A DNA stretch of 64,000 nucleotides from Levilactobacillus brevis (lineage in GTDB: Bacteria > Bacillota > Bacilli > Lactobacillales > Lactobacillaceae), in contig CP079699.1 in the NCBI GenBank assembly GCA_021383565.1, positions 2,108,001 through 2,172,000 of the forward strand. Reading direction: 5' to 3'. The notes under the pieces were generated by a model. It saw only the letters and a program-made list of their open reading frames with translations, made no database searches and was not told the DNA's origin. Below are positions 1 to 8,523 of this stretch, in pieces. Each line of letters starts with the position of its first letter. Within the stretch, counting starts at the first letter, position 1. A program made the translations under genes and the position numbers.

Positions 1-1216
1 TGAAGTTTTTCTCCATGACGGATTGAAGGTAGGTGCCCACGTGTTTGTCATCATCGGTATCGTCGGTCAACAGATTCAGTGTGACCTTAGTCTTACCGGT
101 CTCCTTTAAGTATTTGGCCCAGTAGGTCTTGGCCTTGGCAACGTCAGTGGGGAGAAGATTGCCCAGTTGGGTGGCCATGTCTTCGCCTGTCTTCGGGTTG
201 GCCTGATCCCCGCGGGGAACGGCACTGAGGGCGGGCTTGGACCCGTCTTGGAGTACCTTGCTAGTCAGCGTCTTTCTGTTCGTCACGTAGGAGATCGCTT
301 GGCGCAGATTCTCAGAGTTCGTTGCGGACCGCTTACTGTTCACGTAGAGGTACTGGAGTCGACCCTGCAACGTCTGATGGAGCTCGCGGTTATTGGCGTT
401 GGCTCGGACGTATTGGCTGCTAACGGTGGTCTCCTGGACCTTACCGCTCTTAAATAAAGTGGCTGCGGTGCTTTCATCCTTGGTGACGGCGACCTTGACC
501 TTCTTGATCTTGACGTCCTTGGCGTTCCAGTAGTGGGTGTTCTTCACGTACGTCCAGGACGAGTTGCTTCCGGTCCAGCCGACCAACTTGTAGGCACCGT
601 TACTCATGGTCTTGGTGGCGTTGGTGCCGTACTTCTGGCCGTATTTCTTCACGGTGGCGGTATTCAACGGGTAGTAGTCGGAAACGAGGTCGTTGAAATA
701 AGGGACGGCCTTACTGAGGGTGATTTGAAGTTTAGTCTTGCTGAGGGCCTTGACGCCTAGCGTTGAAGGGTCGGCCTTACCATTCTGGATGGCCGTGTAG
801 CCGGTGATGGCCGACAGCTTGTTGGCGTACTGGGCCTTGGTCTTCGGGGCGACCCAGCGACGCAGCGAGGTCACAAAGTCTTGGGCGGTGACGGCCTGAC
901 CGTTAGCCCATTTGGCGTTCTGCCGTAGGTTAAAGGTGTAGGTCTTGCCGTGGTTGGTGGGCGTGACGACCTTGGTGGCTACGCCCGCGACGATTTTACC
1001 GTTTTGATTGTAAGTGTAGAGACCTTCCATGGTTTGCGAGATGACGCTGCCACTGTTGGTGTCGGTCGACTTGTTGGGGTCGGCGGTGGCGGGTTCGCTG
1101 GGAAGGGTAACGTTTAGCGTCCGATTCTTGGTGGTGTTACCGGCAGCGTTGCCGCAGCCACTCAGGGTGACGAGTAAGAGTAGGGCAAGCGGCGCGGTTA
1201 GAGCAAGATGTTTCAT
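1..1216 (-). CDS. oppA: Oligopeptide ABC transporter substrate-binding lipoprotein OppA, partial
   Basis: The visible 405 codons encode an extracellular lipoprotein that captures peptides for an Opp-type ABC importer; the C-terminus lies beyond the window start. The start is the ATG at 1216, behind GGAGG. Residues 1-20 are a lipoprotein signal with lipobox LSGC (Cys21 would be lipidated). The body follows the SBP_bac_5 pattern (GLYTYNQNGKIVAGVA, then WANGQAVTAQDFVTSLRRWV), closely resembling the second OppA at 12362. A T-box leader precedes it, so expression should rise when a particular tRNA is uncharged. No permease or ATPase genes are adjacent, so it probably feeds a core encoded elsewhere. 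Identity is firm; the peptide substrate is unknown. Confidence 0.93.
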   Translation of the reverse strand, partial: MKHLALTAPLALLLLVTLSGCGNAAGNTTKNRTLNVTLPSEPATADPNKSTDTNSGSVISQTMEGLYTYNQNGKIVAGVATKVVTPTNHGKTYTFNLRQNAKWANGQAVTAQDFVTSLRRWVAPKTKAQYANKLSAITGYTAIQNGKADPSTLGVKALSKTKLQITLSKAVPYFNDLVSDYYPLNTATVKKYGQKYGTNATKTMSNGAYKLVGWTGSNSSWTYVKNTHYWNAKDVKIKKVKVAVTKDESTAATLFKSGKVQETTVSSQYVRANANNRELHQTLQGRLQYLYVNSKRSATNSENLRQAISYVTNRKTLTSKVLQDGSKPALSAVPRGDQANPKTGEDMATQLGNLLPTDVAKAKTYWAKYLKETGKTKVTLNLLTDDTDDDKHVGTYLQSVMEKNF

Positions 1217-1261
1217 CGAAAAACCTCCTAGAATACCAACTGATTAGAATGGTTCTGAAAT

Positions 1262-1301
1262 AAAAAAGCACCCTTACGGAAAAAATTCTCCGTAAGGGTG
1301 C
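1262..1301 (-). terminator. Conditional terminator of the first T-box
   Basis: The 13-bp perfect stem GCACCCTTACGGA/TCCGTAAGGGTGC has an 8-nt loop and is followed on the minus strand by TTTTTTA, 46 nt before the oppA start codon. Confidence 0.9.
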
Positions 1302-1600
1302 AGTCTGCACGGTACCACCTTATTTTTTGCTACTCAAAAAGTAGCGCTATCCATGAACGGCGAGCTTCCTAGAGGGACGGCCCCAGAGTCTAGGATCTAC
1401 TGGGAAATCGAACCACACTCGCGATTCACTGCATTGATAACGGTTGCTACCGGTATAGACTTACTTTATTTTCAGCAAACAGCTCCGAAGGGATGTTCGC
1501 GCCGAAACCCTTGACCCGCTTGCACTAAACCGGGTTCGCTAACAAGGGGAAAATCGGTGCTACTGGACTTCATCATCACTTTTTAATTTTTCTAATCAAT
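1262..1600 (-). promoter_or_regulatory. T-box leader of oppA (first copy)
   Basis: On the minus strand the conserved T-box core AAGGTGGTACCGTGC lies at about 1309-1323, directly before a perfect 13-bp terminator stem (1268-1280 with 1289-1301) followed by a T run. About 270 nt of structured RNA lies upstream, as expected for Stem I and the specifier domain. Uncharged tRNA would stabilise the antiterminator and allow oppA transcription. The specifier triplet could not be assigned with confidence; a GAACAT stretch sits before CGGAGC, as in the second T-box. Confidence 0.88.
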
Positions 1601-1702
1601 TGTTAATAATTGCTAGTTTAGCACGAGAATTCAGAAAGTCAACCGGGATTTTAAAATTTAGTTGGCGCTTGACGACCAATTTAGCTGGCAGTCTATAAGT
1701 AG

Positions 1703-1718
1703 TGTTTCACATGAAACA
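1703..1718. promoter_or_regulatory. parS-like site 1 (TGTTTCACATGAAACA)
   Basis: One mismatch to the parS consensus (central CA in place of CG). It lies intergenically, just downstream of a possible promoter (TTGACG at 1669 and TATAAG at 1694) for the secreted protein at 1801. Confidence 0.55.
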
Positions 1719-1800
1719 TTTTCTGAAGGGAGATAATCTCCCGCAATAAAACTATCTTTTTACCCCCAAACCTCGTACACTGATCTCAGGAGGGGAGTAC

Positions 1801-2631
1801 ATGAAAAAAATACATAAATGGGCCCTGGCACTCGCCATCGCTTTGCTCGCGGTGGGCGGTCACGTGACGGCACAGGCGGCCACTAAAACCAAGGCCAAGG
1901 ATTTACCGCTCTACACGACCTACGTCCGGACCAAACACGCCATGGATATCGGCGCCAAGGAGAAAACCAAGACGGGCTATAAGCCGATTCACGTGAAGAA
2001 GAATAAGTTGCTACGGGTCGACGGGATTGTCTTTTACGGTAAGTACCCGAATGCCTATACCAAGGCGACGCTGATCCTCGGGCCGATTCACTACGCGCGC
2101 TACCACCGGATTAAATACAGCAATAAGCTTATTCGTTTTAACACCGCCAACTTTACCTACGTGAAGACGTTGCGAGCCCCGATCCGGACGCAATTGCTAC
2201 GGCAGGGTAAGGGCTTCGTGATGTCTACGACCCAGTTTAACCAGCCGACCTACTCGGCGGCGCTCTACGTCACGTTGGACAATTACATTCAGACCTACAC
2301 CAAGGCTCGGATGACGCAGATTGACGACAACTGGCTGACCCGGAATGTGTACAACGACTTTGCCGAGCAGAAGCCCACGGATAGTGTGAAGATTACCAAG
2401 CTGGTGAAGAAGGGGACCAGCTACAAGATTGACTACCGAACGCCACTGAAGGGTTTTGCCGACCGTAAGATTGGTCCACATCATTATCGGCTGACGATTA
2501 AACAGGGGAGCAAGCAATCTCAGGGCTACACGCCGGTCGATGACACCTATGATACAGCCGCTAGTTGGACGAATTTCAAGGTTAACGGTCGCGCTTACTT
2601 TTCTGGGGATGCCGAGTGGGGCCTGAATTAA
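1801..2631 (+). CDS. Secreted protein of unknown function
   Basis: A 276-residue protein with a Sec signal peptide (basic start, hydrophobic core at residues 8-24, likely cleavage after the AQA of TAQAA) and a Lys/Tyr/Thr-rich mature part typical of small exported lactobacillar proteins. The start is supported by AGGAGGGG five bases upstream. No catalytic motif, membrane anchor, LPXTG or WxL motif is visible, so it is probably released or loosely wall-bound. It stands alone between the T-box of oppA and a convergent merR gene. I do not recognise a named family. Confidence 0.75.
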   Translation: MKKIHKWALALAIALLAVGGHVTAQAATKTKAKDLPLYTTYVRTKHAMDIGAKEKTKTGYKPIHVKKNKLLRVDGIVFYGKYPNAYTKATLILGPIHYARYHRIKYSNKLIRFNTANFTYVKTLRAPIRTQLLRQGKGFVMSTTQFNQPTYSAALYVTLDNYIQTYTKARMTQIDDNWLTRNVYNDFAEQKPTDSVKITKLVKKGTSYKIDYRTPLKGFADRKIGPHHYRLTIKQGSKQSQGYTPVDDTYDTAASWTNFKVNGRAYFSGDAEWGLN

Positions 2632-2738
2632 ATGGTTCGCGTGAACCATAAGATAGTTCGACCACCTCAAGCTGACGGTCACAAGAGTTTGGAACAAAAT
2701 TTCTCCAACCCTTGTGTTCCAATTTAGATAGCCGAAAC

Positions 2739-2849
2739 GTGCGCCAAAAGGCAGCCGGTTCCGCTTAAAACTGACAACCAAATCATCCAAGACCGGGATT
2801 ATTCGCTTATCAGCCTTAATGCTCACCGACTAATCGCCTTTTGGCGCAC
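2739..2849. repeat. Perfect 14-bp inverted repeat enclosing 83 bp
   Basis: GTGCGCCAAAAGGC at 2739-2752 is repeated inverted as GCCTTTTGGCGCAC at 2836-2849, followed by CTCTTTTTTA. It lies between two convergent genes. It could act as a long-loop terminator for the + strand gene or be a small mobile-like cassette. Confidence 0.6.
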
Positions 2850-2857
2850 TCTCTTTT

Positions 2858-3619
2858 TTAGCGCGCGTAGCGTTGAATAATGGCCGCTAACGTTTCGGTA
2901 GCGGTGGCCCAGCCCACCCGCTGGTTGTAGTATTGGGCGAAACGCTCATCGGCTAAATACAGTTGCGCCAGGCCGCGATGTTTTTCCGGGGTGTAATTGT
3001 TCCACGTGAAACATAGCCACTGACGATGCAGCCGATAGACTTCGTGAGCGGCCGCGCTGCCTAACTCTTGGCTGACGGTTACTGCCTTTAGCTGGGCGAT
3101 TAAGGCCGCCTCCGTTTCCTGCATGGCCTGGTAGTCGGCGGCACTTAGCGCGGCGAATTTTTGCTGGCTGGTTGCGACGGCGTCTTGGCCGTAACGTTGG
3201 CGGGCTTCGTCACCGAACTGTTGCTCGTTATCGGCGAGGGCTTGCTGTTTAAACGCGGCGAATTTTTCCGAATCTGTCATTTGGGGACCTCCAGTGCGGG
3301 CCGCTAAGGTACGGTCCAGGGTATTCAGCAAGGTCGTGAGGTGGTCGCGTTTGGCCTGAAGTTTGGTGCGTTGGGTGGCTAGAACGACCGTCTGCTCGGC
3401 GGGGGATTGGGCCATGAGTACCTGAATCTGGGCTAAACTAAAGTCGAATGCCTGAAAATAACGAATCAGTTGCAGGCGGTCCACGGCGGCTGGCGAATAT
3501 TCCCGGTAACCATTGGCCGGGTTGCGGTGGGCCGGTAAGAGACCAATTTGATCATAGTAGCGCAGCGTGCGGGGACTGACGTTGGCGAATTGGGCCAACT
3601 GTTGAATGCTGTAGGTCAT
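2858..3619 (-). CDS. MerR-family regulator with TipAS ligand domain
   Basis: 253 residues. An N-terminal MerR winged helix-turn-helix (SIQQLAQFANVSPRTLRYYD, residues about 3-70) is followed by a coiled linker (about 80-115) and a C-terminal TipAS-type domain (about 135-250). TipAS proteins bind thiopeptide-like or other hydrophobic ligands and activate their target promoters. The ATG at 3619 is chosen over an upstream GTG at 3628 because GGAGG sits eight bases before the ATG and overlaps the GTG. The target is unknown; autoregulation is common in the family. A canonical parS sequence lies inside this gene at 2998-3013. Confidence 0.88.
   Translation of the reverse strand: MTYSIQQLAQFANVSPRTLRYYDQIGLLPAHRNPANGYREYSPAAVDRLQLIRYFQAFDFSLAQIQVLMAQSPAEQTVVLATQRTKLQAKRDHLTTLLNTLDRTLAARTGGPQMTDSEKFAAFKQQALADNEQQFGDEARQRYGQDAVATSQQKFAALSAADYQAMQETEAALIAQLKAVTVSQELGSAAAHEVYRLHRQWLCFTWNNYTPEKHRGLAQLYLADERFAQYYNQRVGWATATETLAAIIQRYAR
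2998..3013. promoter_or_regulatory. Canonical parS site (TGTTCCACGTGAAACA)
   Basis: Identical to a commonly used Bacillus subtilis parS variant, with the central CG intact. It lies inside the merR/tipAS coding region. Spo0J/ParB would load here to organise the origin region. Confidence 0.75.
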
Positions 3620-3914
3620 GGCGACCACCTCCTTCTTGCTTAGAGCTTATGATAAGGGCTGACGTCACGTCAAGGTCAAGGCTTTTGGTAAAAATCAGTG
3701 GGTTAACGGTTCCGTGGCACAATTAAAGTTATGATCCCCCAAAGATCAAGGGCAAGCCCGCCACGTCGCGGTTTAGTGCGGAACGTTGATTTTGTGATTA
3801 GGGGCTAGTGTGATAAAATATAGGTATTATTTGTAACTTTTTGCTTCCCCCGTGAGTCGCTTGCGATGTGGGAAGTAAAACGAATTTTCCCAGATGAATC
3901 AGATGAGGAGCAAA

Positions 3915-5930
3915 ATGAAAAAATTATTTTCGCGAGCCAACATACCCGAGTTCTTACAGAACCGGCGTCTGCGTGGCATCGCTATTATGACGGCTGCTCT
4001 GGCCATTCTTGGAATTGTTCTGTCGTTTCTGCTGAACTGGATCTTTGGGATTGTCGTCCTAGTTCTGGTTGGCATCGCCACGCTAATGGTCTTCAACACC
4101 ATGGCGGAGATTGGCGACGACACCACGCAGTACATTTCCGATCTGTCCTTTCGGATTCAGCAGGGTGAACAAGAAGCCCTGTTGCGGATGCCACCAGGCG
4201 TGATGATCTTGGGAGATAGTGATCAGGTGGAATGGGTCAATCCCTACCTTCAGCACTATTTCGGCGATACCGATGTTTTGAGCCGGTCGATTAACGATGT
4301 CGACGCGGACTTGGCGCAGCTGATTAATACGGCTGAACCCAAGACCATGACGACCGTGAAATGGCGCGATAAACGGTTTACGTTGTTTGTGGAACCCGAT
4401 TTCCATGCCGTTTACCTCTACGACATCACGCATTACCAGTTGATTCAGGAACAATACGATAACGAAAAGATTGCTATTGGTCAGGTCTTCTTGGATAACT
4501 ACGATGAAGTTACCCAGTCGATGACCGACCAGGATATCTCTAACCTGCGAAACTACGTGACCAACGAGCTGTCGGCCTGGGTTCAGCAGTTCGATATGTA
4601 CCTGAAACAATTGGATGATGACCACTACTTCGTGCTGGCCTACGCCAAATCGTTGGCGGCCATCGAAGCCGATAAATTCAAGATTCTGGATACGATTCGA
4701 GAGACCACGTCTAAGCAAAACTTCCCGTTGACTCTAAGTATTGGGATTGCATATGGCGATCCCAACCTGAACAAGCTAGCCGACCAAGCCCAGAGTAATC
4801 TGGATTTGGCGCTGGGCCGGGGTGGGGACCAGGTCGTGGTGAAGGCCGCCGACCAGGAAGCCCGTTACTATGGTGGGAAGACCAACCCGATGGAGAAGCG
4901 GACGCGGGTCAGAGCGCGGATGATTTCCCAAGCACTACAGGAATTGATGAACGAGTCCGACCAGATCTTTGTTCAGGGGCACACGCAACCCGATATGGAT
5001 TCGCTGGGCGCCTGCCTGGGGATTCGGCGGATTGCCAAGATGAACCACAAGACCTGTTGGATCGTCTTGGATAAGGAAACGGTCCATTCCGACGTGCAAC
5101 GTTTGTTGGATAACCTGAAAGCCTATCCCGACATCGACGCGGCAATTATCTCCCCGCAGGAAGCTTTGGAAAAGGCCACCGCGCAGAGTATGTTGCTGAT
5201 GGTGGACCACTCGAAGCCGTCCATTTCCATCTCGGCGGACCTCTACCACCGCCTGGAGAACCGCGTGATGATCATTGACCATCACCGGCGGGGCGAAGAA
5301 TTCCCCGAGAACCCCCTGCTGGTCTACATCGAACCGTACGCCAGCTCGACCTGTGAGTTAATCACCGAAATGTTTGAGTACCAGTCCCAAGAGGGCGAAC
5401 CAATCAACAAGCTGGAAGCCACGGCGATGTTGACGGGGATCTTCGTGGACACCAAGCACTTCTCGTTGCGGACCGGGACCCGGACGTTTGACGCGGCCAG
5501 TTACTTGCGGTCTGCCGGAGCGGATTCTATCGAGATGCAACAGTACATGAAGGAAAATGTCGACAGCTACCTGCAACGCAACCACTTAATTGAAATGGTT
5601 GAGTTCGTGAATGAAGACATGGCCTTAATTGCGGGCGAAGAGGACCAAACCTACGATCCGGTCACGGCGGCTCAGGCGGCCGATGACCTGCTGAATATGT
5701 CCGGCGTGGACGCGTCGTTTGTCATCACCCGTCGCGCTGACGGTCGAGTCGGCATTTCCGCGCGGTCACTGGGTGAGATCAACGTCCAGCTGGTCATGGA
5801 AGACATGGGCGGTGGCGGTCATCTCTCCAATGCGGCGACCCAGATTAGTGATAAATCGGTCGCTGAGGTTAAACAGCAGTTGCTGGATATTCTGAACCCA
5901 ACCGAGGAGCCGGTTGACGCGGCTAAATAG
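3915..5930 (+). CDS. gdpP: Cyclic-di-AMP phosphodiesterase GdpP
   Basis: 671-residue membrane enzyme that hydrolyses c-di-AMP and so tunes osmolyte uptake and cell-wall stress. Order seen: two N-terminal transmembrane helices (within about 20-60), a degenerate PAS region, a degenerate GGDEF domain, then DHH and DHHA1 domains. Catalytic signatures are GHTQPDMDSLGA and MIIDHHRRG, with the C-terminal GGGGHLSNAATQ of DHHA1. The ATG at 3915 has AGGAG four bases upstream and is preferred to the in-frame ATG at 3894. It precedes rplI and dnaB as in most Firmicutes. A probable -10 (GATAAAATA, about 3811-3819) lies upstream. Confidence 0.97.
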   Translation: MKKLFSRANIPEFLQNRRLRGIAIMTAALAILGIVLSFLLNWIFGIVVLVLVGIATLMVFNTMAEIGDDTTQYISDLSFRIQQGEQEALLRMPPGVMILGDSDQVEWVNPYLQHYFGDTDVLSRSINDVDADLAQLINTAEPKTMTTVKWRDKRFTLFVEPDFHAVYLYDITHYQLIQEQYDNEKIAIGQVFLDNYDEVTQSMTDQDISNLRNYVTNELSAWVQQFDMYLKQLDDDHYFVLAYAKSLAAIEADKFKILDTIRETTSKQNFPLTLSIGIAYGDPNLNKLADQAQSNLDLALGRGGDQVVVKAADQEARYYGGKTNPMEKRTRVRARMISQALQELMNESDQIFVQGHTQPDMDSLGACLGIRRIAKMNHKTCWIVLDKETVHSDVQRLLDNLKAYPDIDAAIISPQEALEKATAQSMLLMVDHSKPSISISADLYHRLENRVMIIDHHRRGEEFPENPLLVYIEPYASSTCELITEMFEYQSQEGEPINKLEATAMLTGIFVDTKHFSLRTGTRTFDAASYLRSAGADSIEMQQYMKENVDSYLQRNHLIEMVEFVNEDMALIAGEEDQTYDPVTAAQAADDLLNMSGVDASFVITRRADGRVGISARSLGEINVQLVMEDMGGGGHLSNAATQISDKSVAEVKQQLLDILNPTEEPVDAAK

Positions 5931-6001
5931 TTAATTGCTTCTCGCTGGGTTTCGGCGTAGGATTAATAATAAGCATGAATTAAAAGTGAGGAGTGACCGA
6001 C

Positions 6002-6460
6002 GTGAAAGTCATTTTTATGAAGGATGTCCGCGGTAAGGGTAAGCGCGGCGAAATCAAGAATGTTCCTGATGGCTACGCCCAAAACTTCCTGATCAAGCGG
6101 GGATTGGCCAAGGAAGCCAATCAGGCCGCGATGAGCCAGTTGAAGGGTGAACGTAAAGCAGAGGAACGGCGCGAGGCGGAGAACTTAGCCGAAGCCCAGG
6201 ACCTGCAAAAGCACTTGGAAAACGACAAGACAGTCGTTGAGATCGTGGCAAAGGCCGGAGAAGATGGCCGTTTGTTCGGGTCTATTCCTAGTAAACAAAT
6301 CGTGCAAGCCTTGCAGAAGCAATTCGATTTGAAGATTGACAAGCGCAAGGTGGAACTCCCAGAACCGATTCGGTCGCTGGGCTACACCAACGTGCCGGTC
6401 AAGCTGCATTCCGAAGTCACCGCGAAGATTCGCGTGCACGTGGCGGCGAAGCAAAAATAA
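6002..6460 (+). CDS. rplI: 50S ribosomal protein L9
   Basis: 152 residues with the L9 signature [20 protein letters not shown] and the DGYAQNFLI segment of the N-terminal rRNA-binding domain, a long connecting helix and a C-terminal domain. It stabilises the base of the L1 stalk. The start is GTG at 6002: GAGGAG lies eight bases upstream and the protein then begins exactly like other L9 proteins; a GTG at 5993 would swallow the ribosome-binding site. It follows gdpP by 71 bases and is probably co-transcribed with it. Confidence 0.97.
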   Translation: MKVIFMKDVRGKGKRGEIKNVPDGYAQNFLIKRGLAKEANQAAMSQLKGERKAEERREAENLAEAQDLQKHLENDKTVVEIVAKAGEDGRLFGSIPSKQIVQALQKQFDLKIDKRKVELPEPIRSLGYTNVPVKLHSEVTAKIRVHVAAKQK

Positions 6461-6471
6461 TGAGATTAATG

Positions 6472-6503
6472 AAGACCGTTGCGCTTGCGTGGCGGTCTTT
6501 TTT
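6472..6503 (+). terminator. rplI terminator
   Basis: Stem AAGACCG/CGGTCTT with a 14-nt loop followed by a run of six or more T. Confidence 0.85.
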
Positions 6504-6713
6504 CGTGGGAATTTTACGCGGTGGGCGTTTATCTCTGCCGGGGTGGGCAAAGTAGTGTATGATTCAAGATGAACGGTCATGGCGGGCGAGCATGAATATT
6601 TACCTGACCACCCGTTACATGGTAGAATAGATGTCTTAATGCTTGCGTTATTTTGGTAAGCGCGAGGAATTGGAATGTTGTCTAGGCACCAGTGAAGAGG
6701 TAATTAGTTAAGC

Positions 6714-8105
6714 ATGGATAATAACGTACTCACAGACCATACCCCACCACAGAACCTCGATGCCGAAAAGGCCGTCCTCGGGGCGATCTTTTTAAGTACC
6801 GATGCGTTGGTGGACGCGTTGGAATACCTAGCCCCGGAGGATTTCTACCGCCGGGAACATCAGATTATCTTTCAAGCGATGATCGACCTAAACGACCGCG
6901 ACGAAGCCATTGATGTGGTGACGATCACGGACCGATTAACGGCCAAAAATGAATTGGATGACGTCGGCGGGATTACCTACATCGCCGATTTGGCGGGCGC
7001 CGTACCCACGGCCGCCAATGCCACGTACTATGCCAAGATTGTCCAAGAAAAGGCGATCCTGCGGCGGTTGATTCAGACGGCCACCAACATCGCCACACAA
7101 GGGTACCAGCAGGACGAGGACGTTTCCGACCTGCTGGATAACGCCGAACGTGACATCATGAGTGTGGCGGAAACCCGGAATCAGTCGGGCTTCAAGCCGA
7201 TTCGCGACGTGCTGAATACCTCCTTTGAAGAGATCAATAAGCTCTCCGAACAGGGCGATATCATTACGGGGCTGTCGACGGGCTACGCCGAGCTGGACAA
7301 GATGACCACCGGGCTACATGACGACGAGTTGATGATTTTAGCCGCCCGGCCGGCCGTGGGGAAGACCGCGTTTGCCTTGAATATTGCGCAAAACGTCGGC
7401 ACCAAGACGGATAAGACGGTCGCCATCTTCAGTCTGGAAATGAGTGCGGAGTCGCTGGTCAACCGGATGTTGTGCGCGGAAGGCTCCATCGACGCCAATC
7501 ACCTGCGGACGGGGCAATTGTCCGAAGACGAATGGCAAAACTTGATTGTGGCCATGGGAAGCCTGGCCAAGGCCAGCATCTACATCGACGATACGGCCGG
7601 AAACAAGATCACCGAAATTCGGGCAAAATGTCGGCGGTTGGCGAAGGAAAAGGGTAACCTGGGGCTCATCGTCATCGACTACTTGCAGCTGATTGAAGGT
7701 ACCAACCACGAAAGTCGCCAACAAGAAGTTTCCGATATTTCGCGGCAGTTGAAGAAGCTAGCCAAGGAACTCCACGTGCCAGTCATCGCGTTGTCCCAGC
7801 TCTCACGGGGCGTGGAACAACGTCAGGACAAGCGGCCGGTGTTGTCCGATATTCGGGAATCCGGGTCAATCGAACAGGATGCTGACATCGTTTCTTTCCT
7901 CTACCGGGACGACTATTACGAGCGTGACGGTGATGAGGATGGCGGTGGCGACAACGACAGTGATCCACGTGATGAGGGCGATCAGGATGTCGGGGAAGTC
8001 GAAGTCATTATTGAGAAGAACCGGTCGGGTCCGCGGGGAACCGTCAAGTTGCTCTTCGTAAAATCATTCAATAAATTTTCATCGGTGGCCTATACGCCAG
8101 AATAA
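6714..8105 (+). CDS. dnaB: Replicative DNA helicase DnaB
   Basis: 463-residue hexameric helicase that unwinds DNA at the fork with DnaG and the clamp loader. The N-terminal DnaB domain (about 12-115) starts PPQNLDAEKAVLGAIF. The RecA-like domain carries Walker A ARPAVGKTAFAL and Walker B LIVIDYLQL, plus the conserved LSQLSRGVEQR and DIRESGSIEQDADIV motifs. A very acidic insert (YERDGDEDGGGDNDSDPRDE) precedes the last beta strands and is longer than usual. TAGAAT with an upstream TGG (about 6623-6631) is a probable extended -10 for its own promoter. In many relatives purA follows; here an accessory block does. Confidence 0.98.
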   Translation: MDNNVLTDHTPPQNLDAEKAVLGAIFLSTDALVDALEYLAPEDFYRREHQIIFQAMIDLNDRDEAIDVVTITDRLTAKNELDDVGGITYIADLAGAVPTAANATYYAKIVQEKAILRRLIQTATNIATQGYQQDEDVSDLLDNAERDIMSVAETRNQSGFKPIRDVLNTSFEEINKLSEQGDIITGLSTGYAELDKMTTGLHDDELMILAARPAVGKTAFALNIAQNVGTKTDKTVAIFSLEMSAESLVNRMLCAEGSIDANHLRTGQLSEDEWQNLIVAMGSLAKASIYIDDTAGNKITEIRAKCRRLAKEKGNLGLIVIDYLQLIEGTNHESRQQEVSDISRQLKKLAKELHVPVIALSQLSRGVEQRQDKRPVLSDIRESGSIEQDADIVSFLYRDDYYERDGDEDGGGDNDSDPRDEGDQDVGEVEVIIEKNRSGPRGTVKLLFVKSFNKFSSVAYTPE

Positions 8106-8112
8106 AAAAGTG

Positions 8113-8149
8113 AAGCTGTCGATCGGGAGACTGGTCGGCGGCTTTATTT
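8113..8149 (+). terminator. dnaB terminator
   Basis: A 12-bp stem (AAGCTGTCGATC with GGTCGGCGGCTT, using three or four G-U pairs) and a short T-rich tail. Confidence 0.7.
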
Positions 8150-8309
8150 GATCGCGGTGTGACAGGACCAAAAGGGTGAACTGGTCTAGAGAACTTGCTG
8201 GGAGATTTATGCGGATAACTTGATATGAATCAAGTTGATGTCCCGAATTAATGTGAAAATTGAAAAAATAAGCGGATAAATGGTGTTTAACCGTAAAATT
8301 CATAGGGTT

Positions 8310-8520
8310 GTGCTAGAATGTTCACATTTTCGTCATATTTACAGATTACTATATGAAGCATAGAAGTTAACCAATCGGTTGCTTCTACCAAAGATTAACA
8401 ATCTTTTTTCATGTACTCCTCCTCCCCTGGAATAATGAAAAAATAGTTAACGTCATTGTTATAAATGACGTTACCCCTACTCCGATGACCATCGCTTTCC
8501 CCGAGCGGTGGTTTTTTTTG
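8310..8520 (+). ncRNA. Structured, possibly transcribed RNA locus (unassigned)
   Basis: No confident gene occupies 8150-8633. On the + strand an extended -10 (TGCTAGAAT, about 8312-8320) is followed by a hairpin at 8361-8387 (TAGAAG...CTTCTA), a short hairpin plus T run at 8391-8409 (AAGATT/AATCTT), a perfect 10-bp hairpin at 8449-8473 (TAACGTCATT/AATGACGTTA) and a terminator at 8488-8519 (CCATCGCT/AGCGGTGG then eight T). This looks like one or two small RNAs or a leader cut off from its gene by the IS30 insertion. On the minus strand, 8409-8492 could encode a 27-residue hydrophobic peptide. Confidence 0.4.
8488..8519 (+). terminator. Intrinsic terminator left of the IS30 element
   Basis: Stem CCATCGCT/AGCGGTGG, 7-nt loop, then eight T. 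The IS30 left end begins five bases after the T run. Confidence 0.8.
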
Positions 8521-8523
8521 TGC

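Noticed and set aside
1703-1718. parS-like palindromes read as CcpA sites or as terminators
   Set aside because: They lack the CG-centred cre core and the T run; the arms match parS far better.
2197-2826. 209-codon minus-strand frame
   Set aside because: It lies antisense to the secreted protein gene with no ribosome-binding site or recognisable domain, so it is a shadow.
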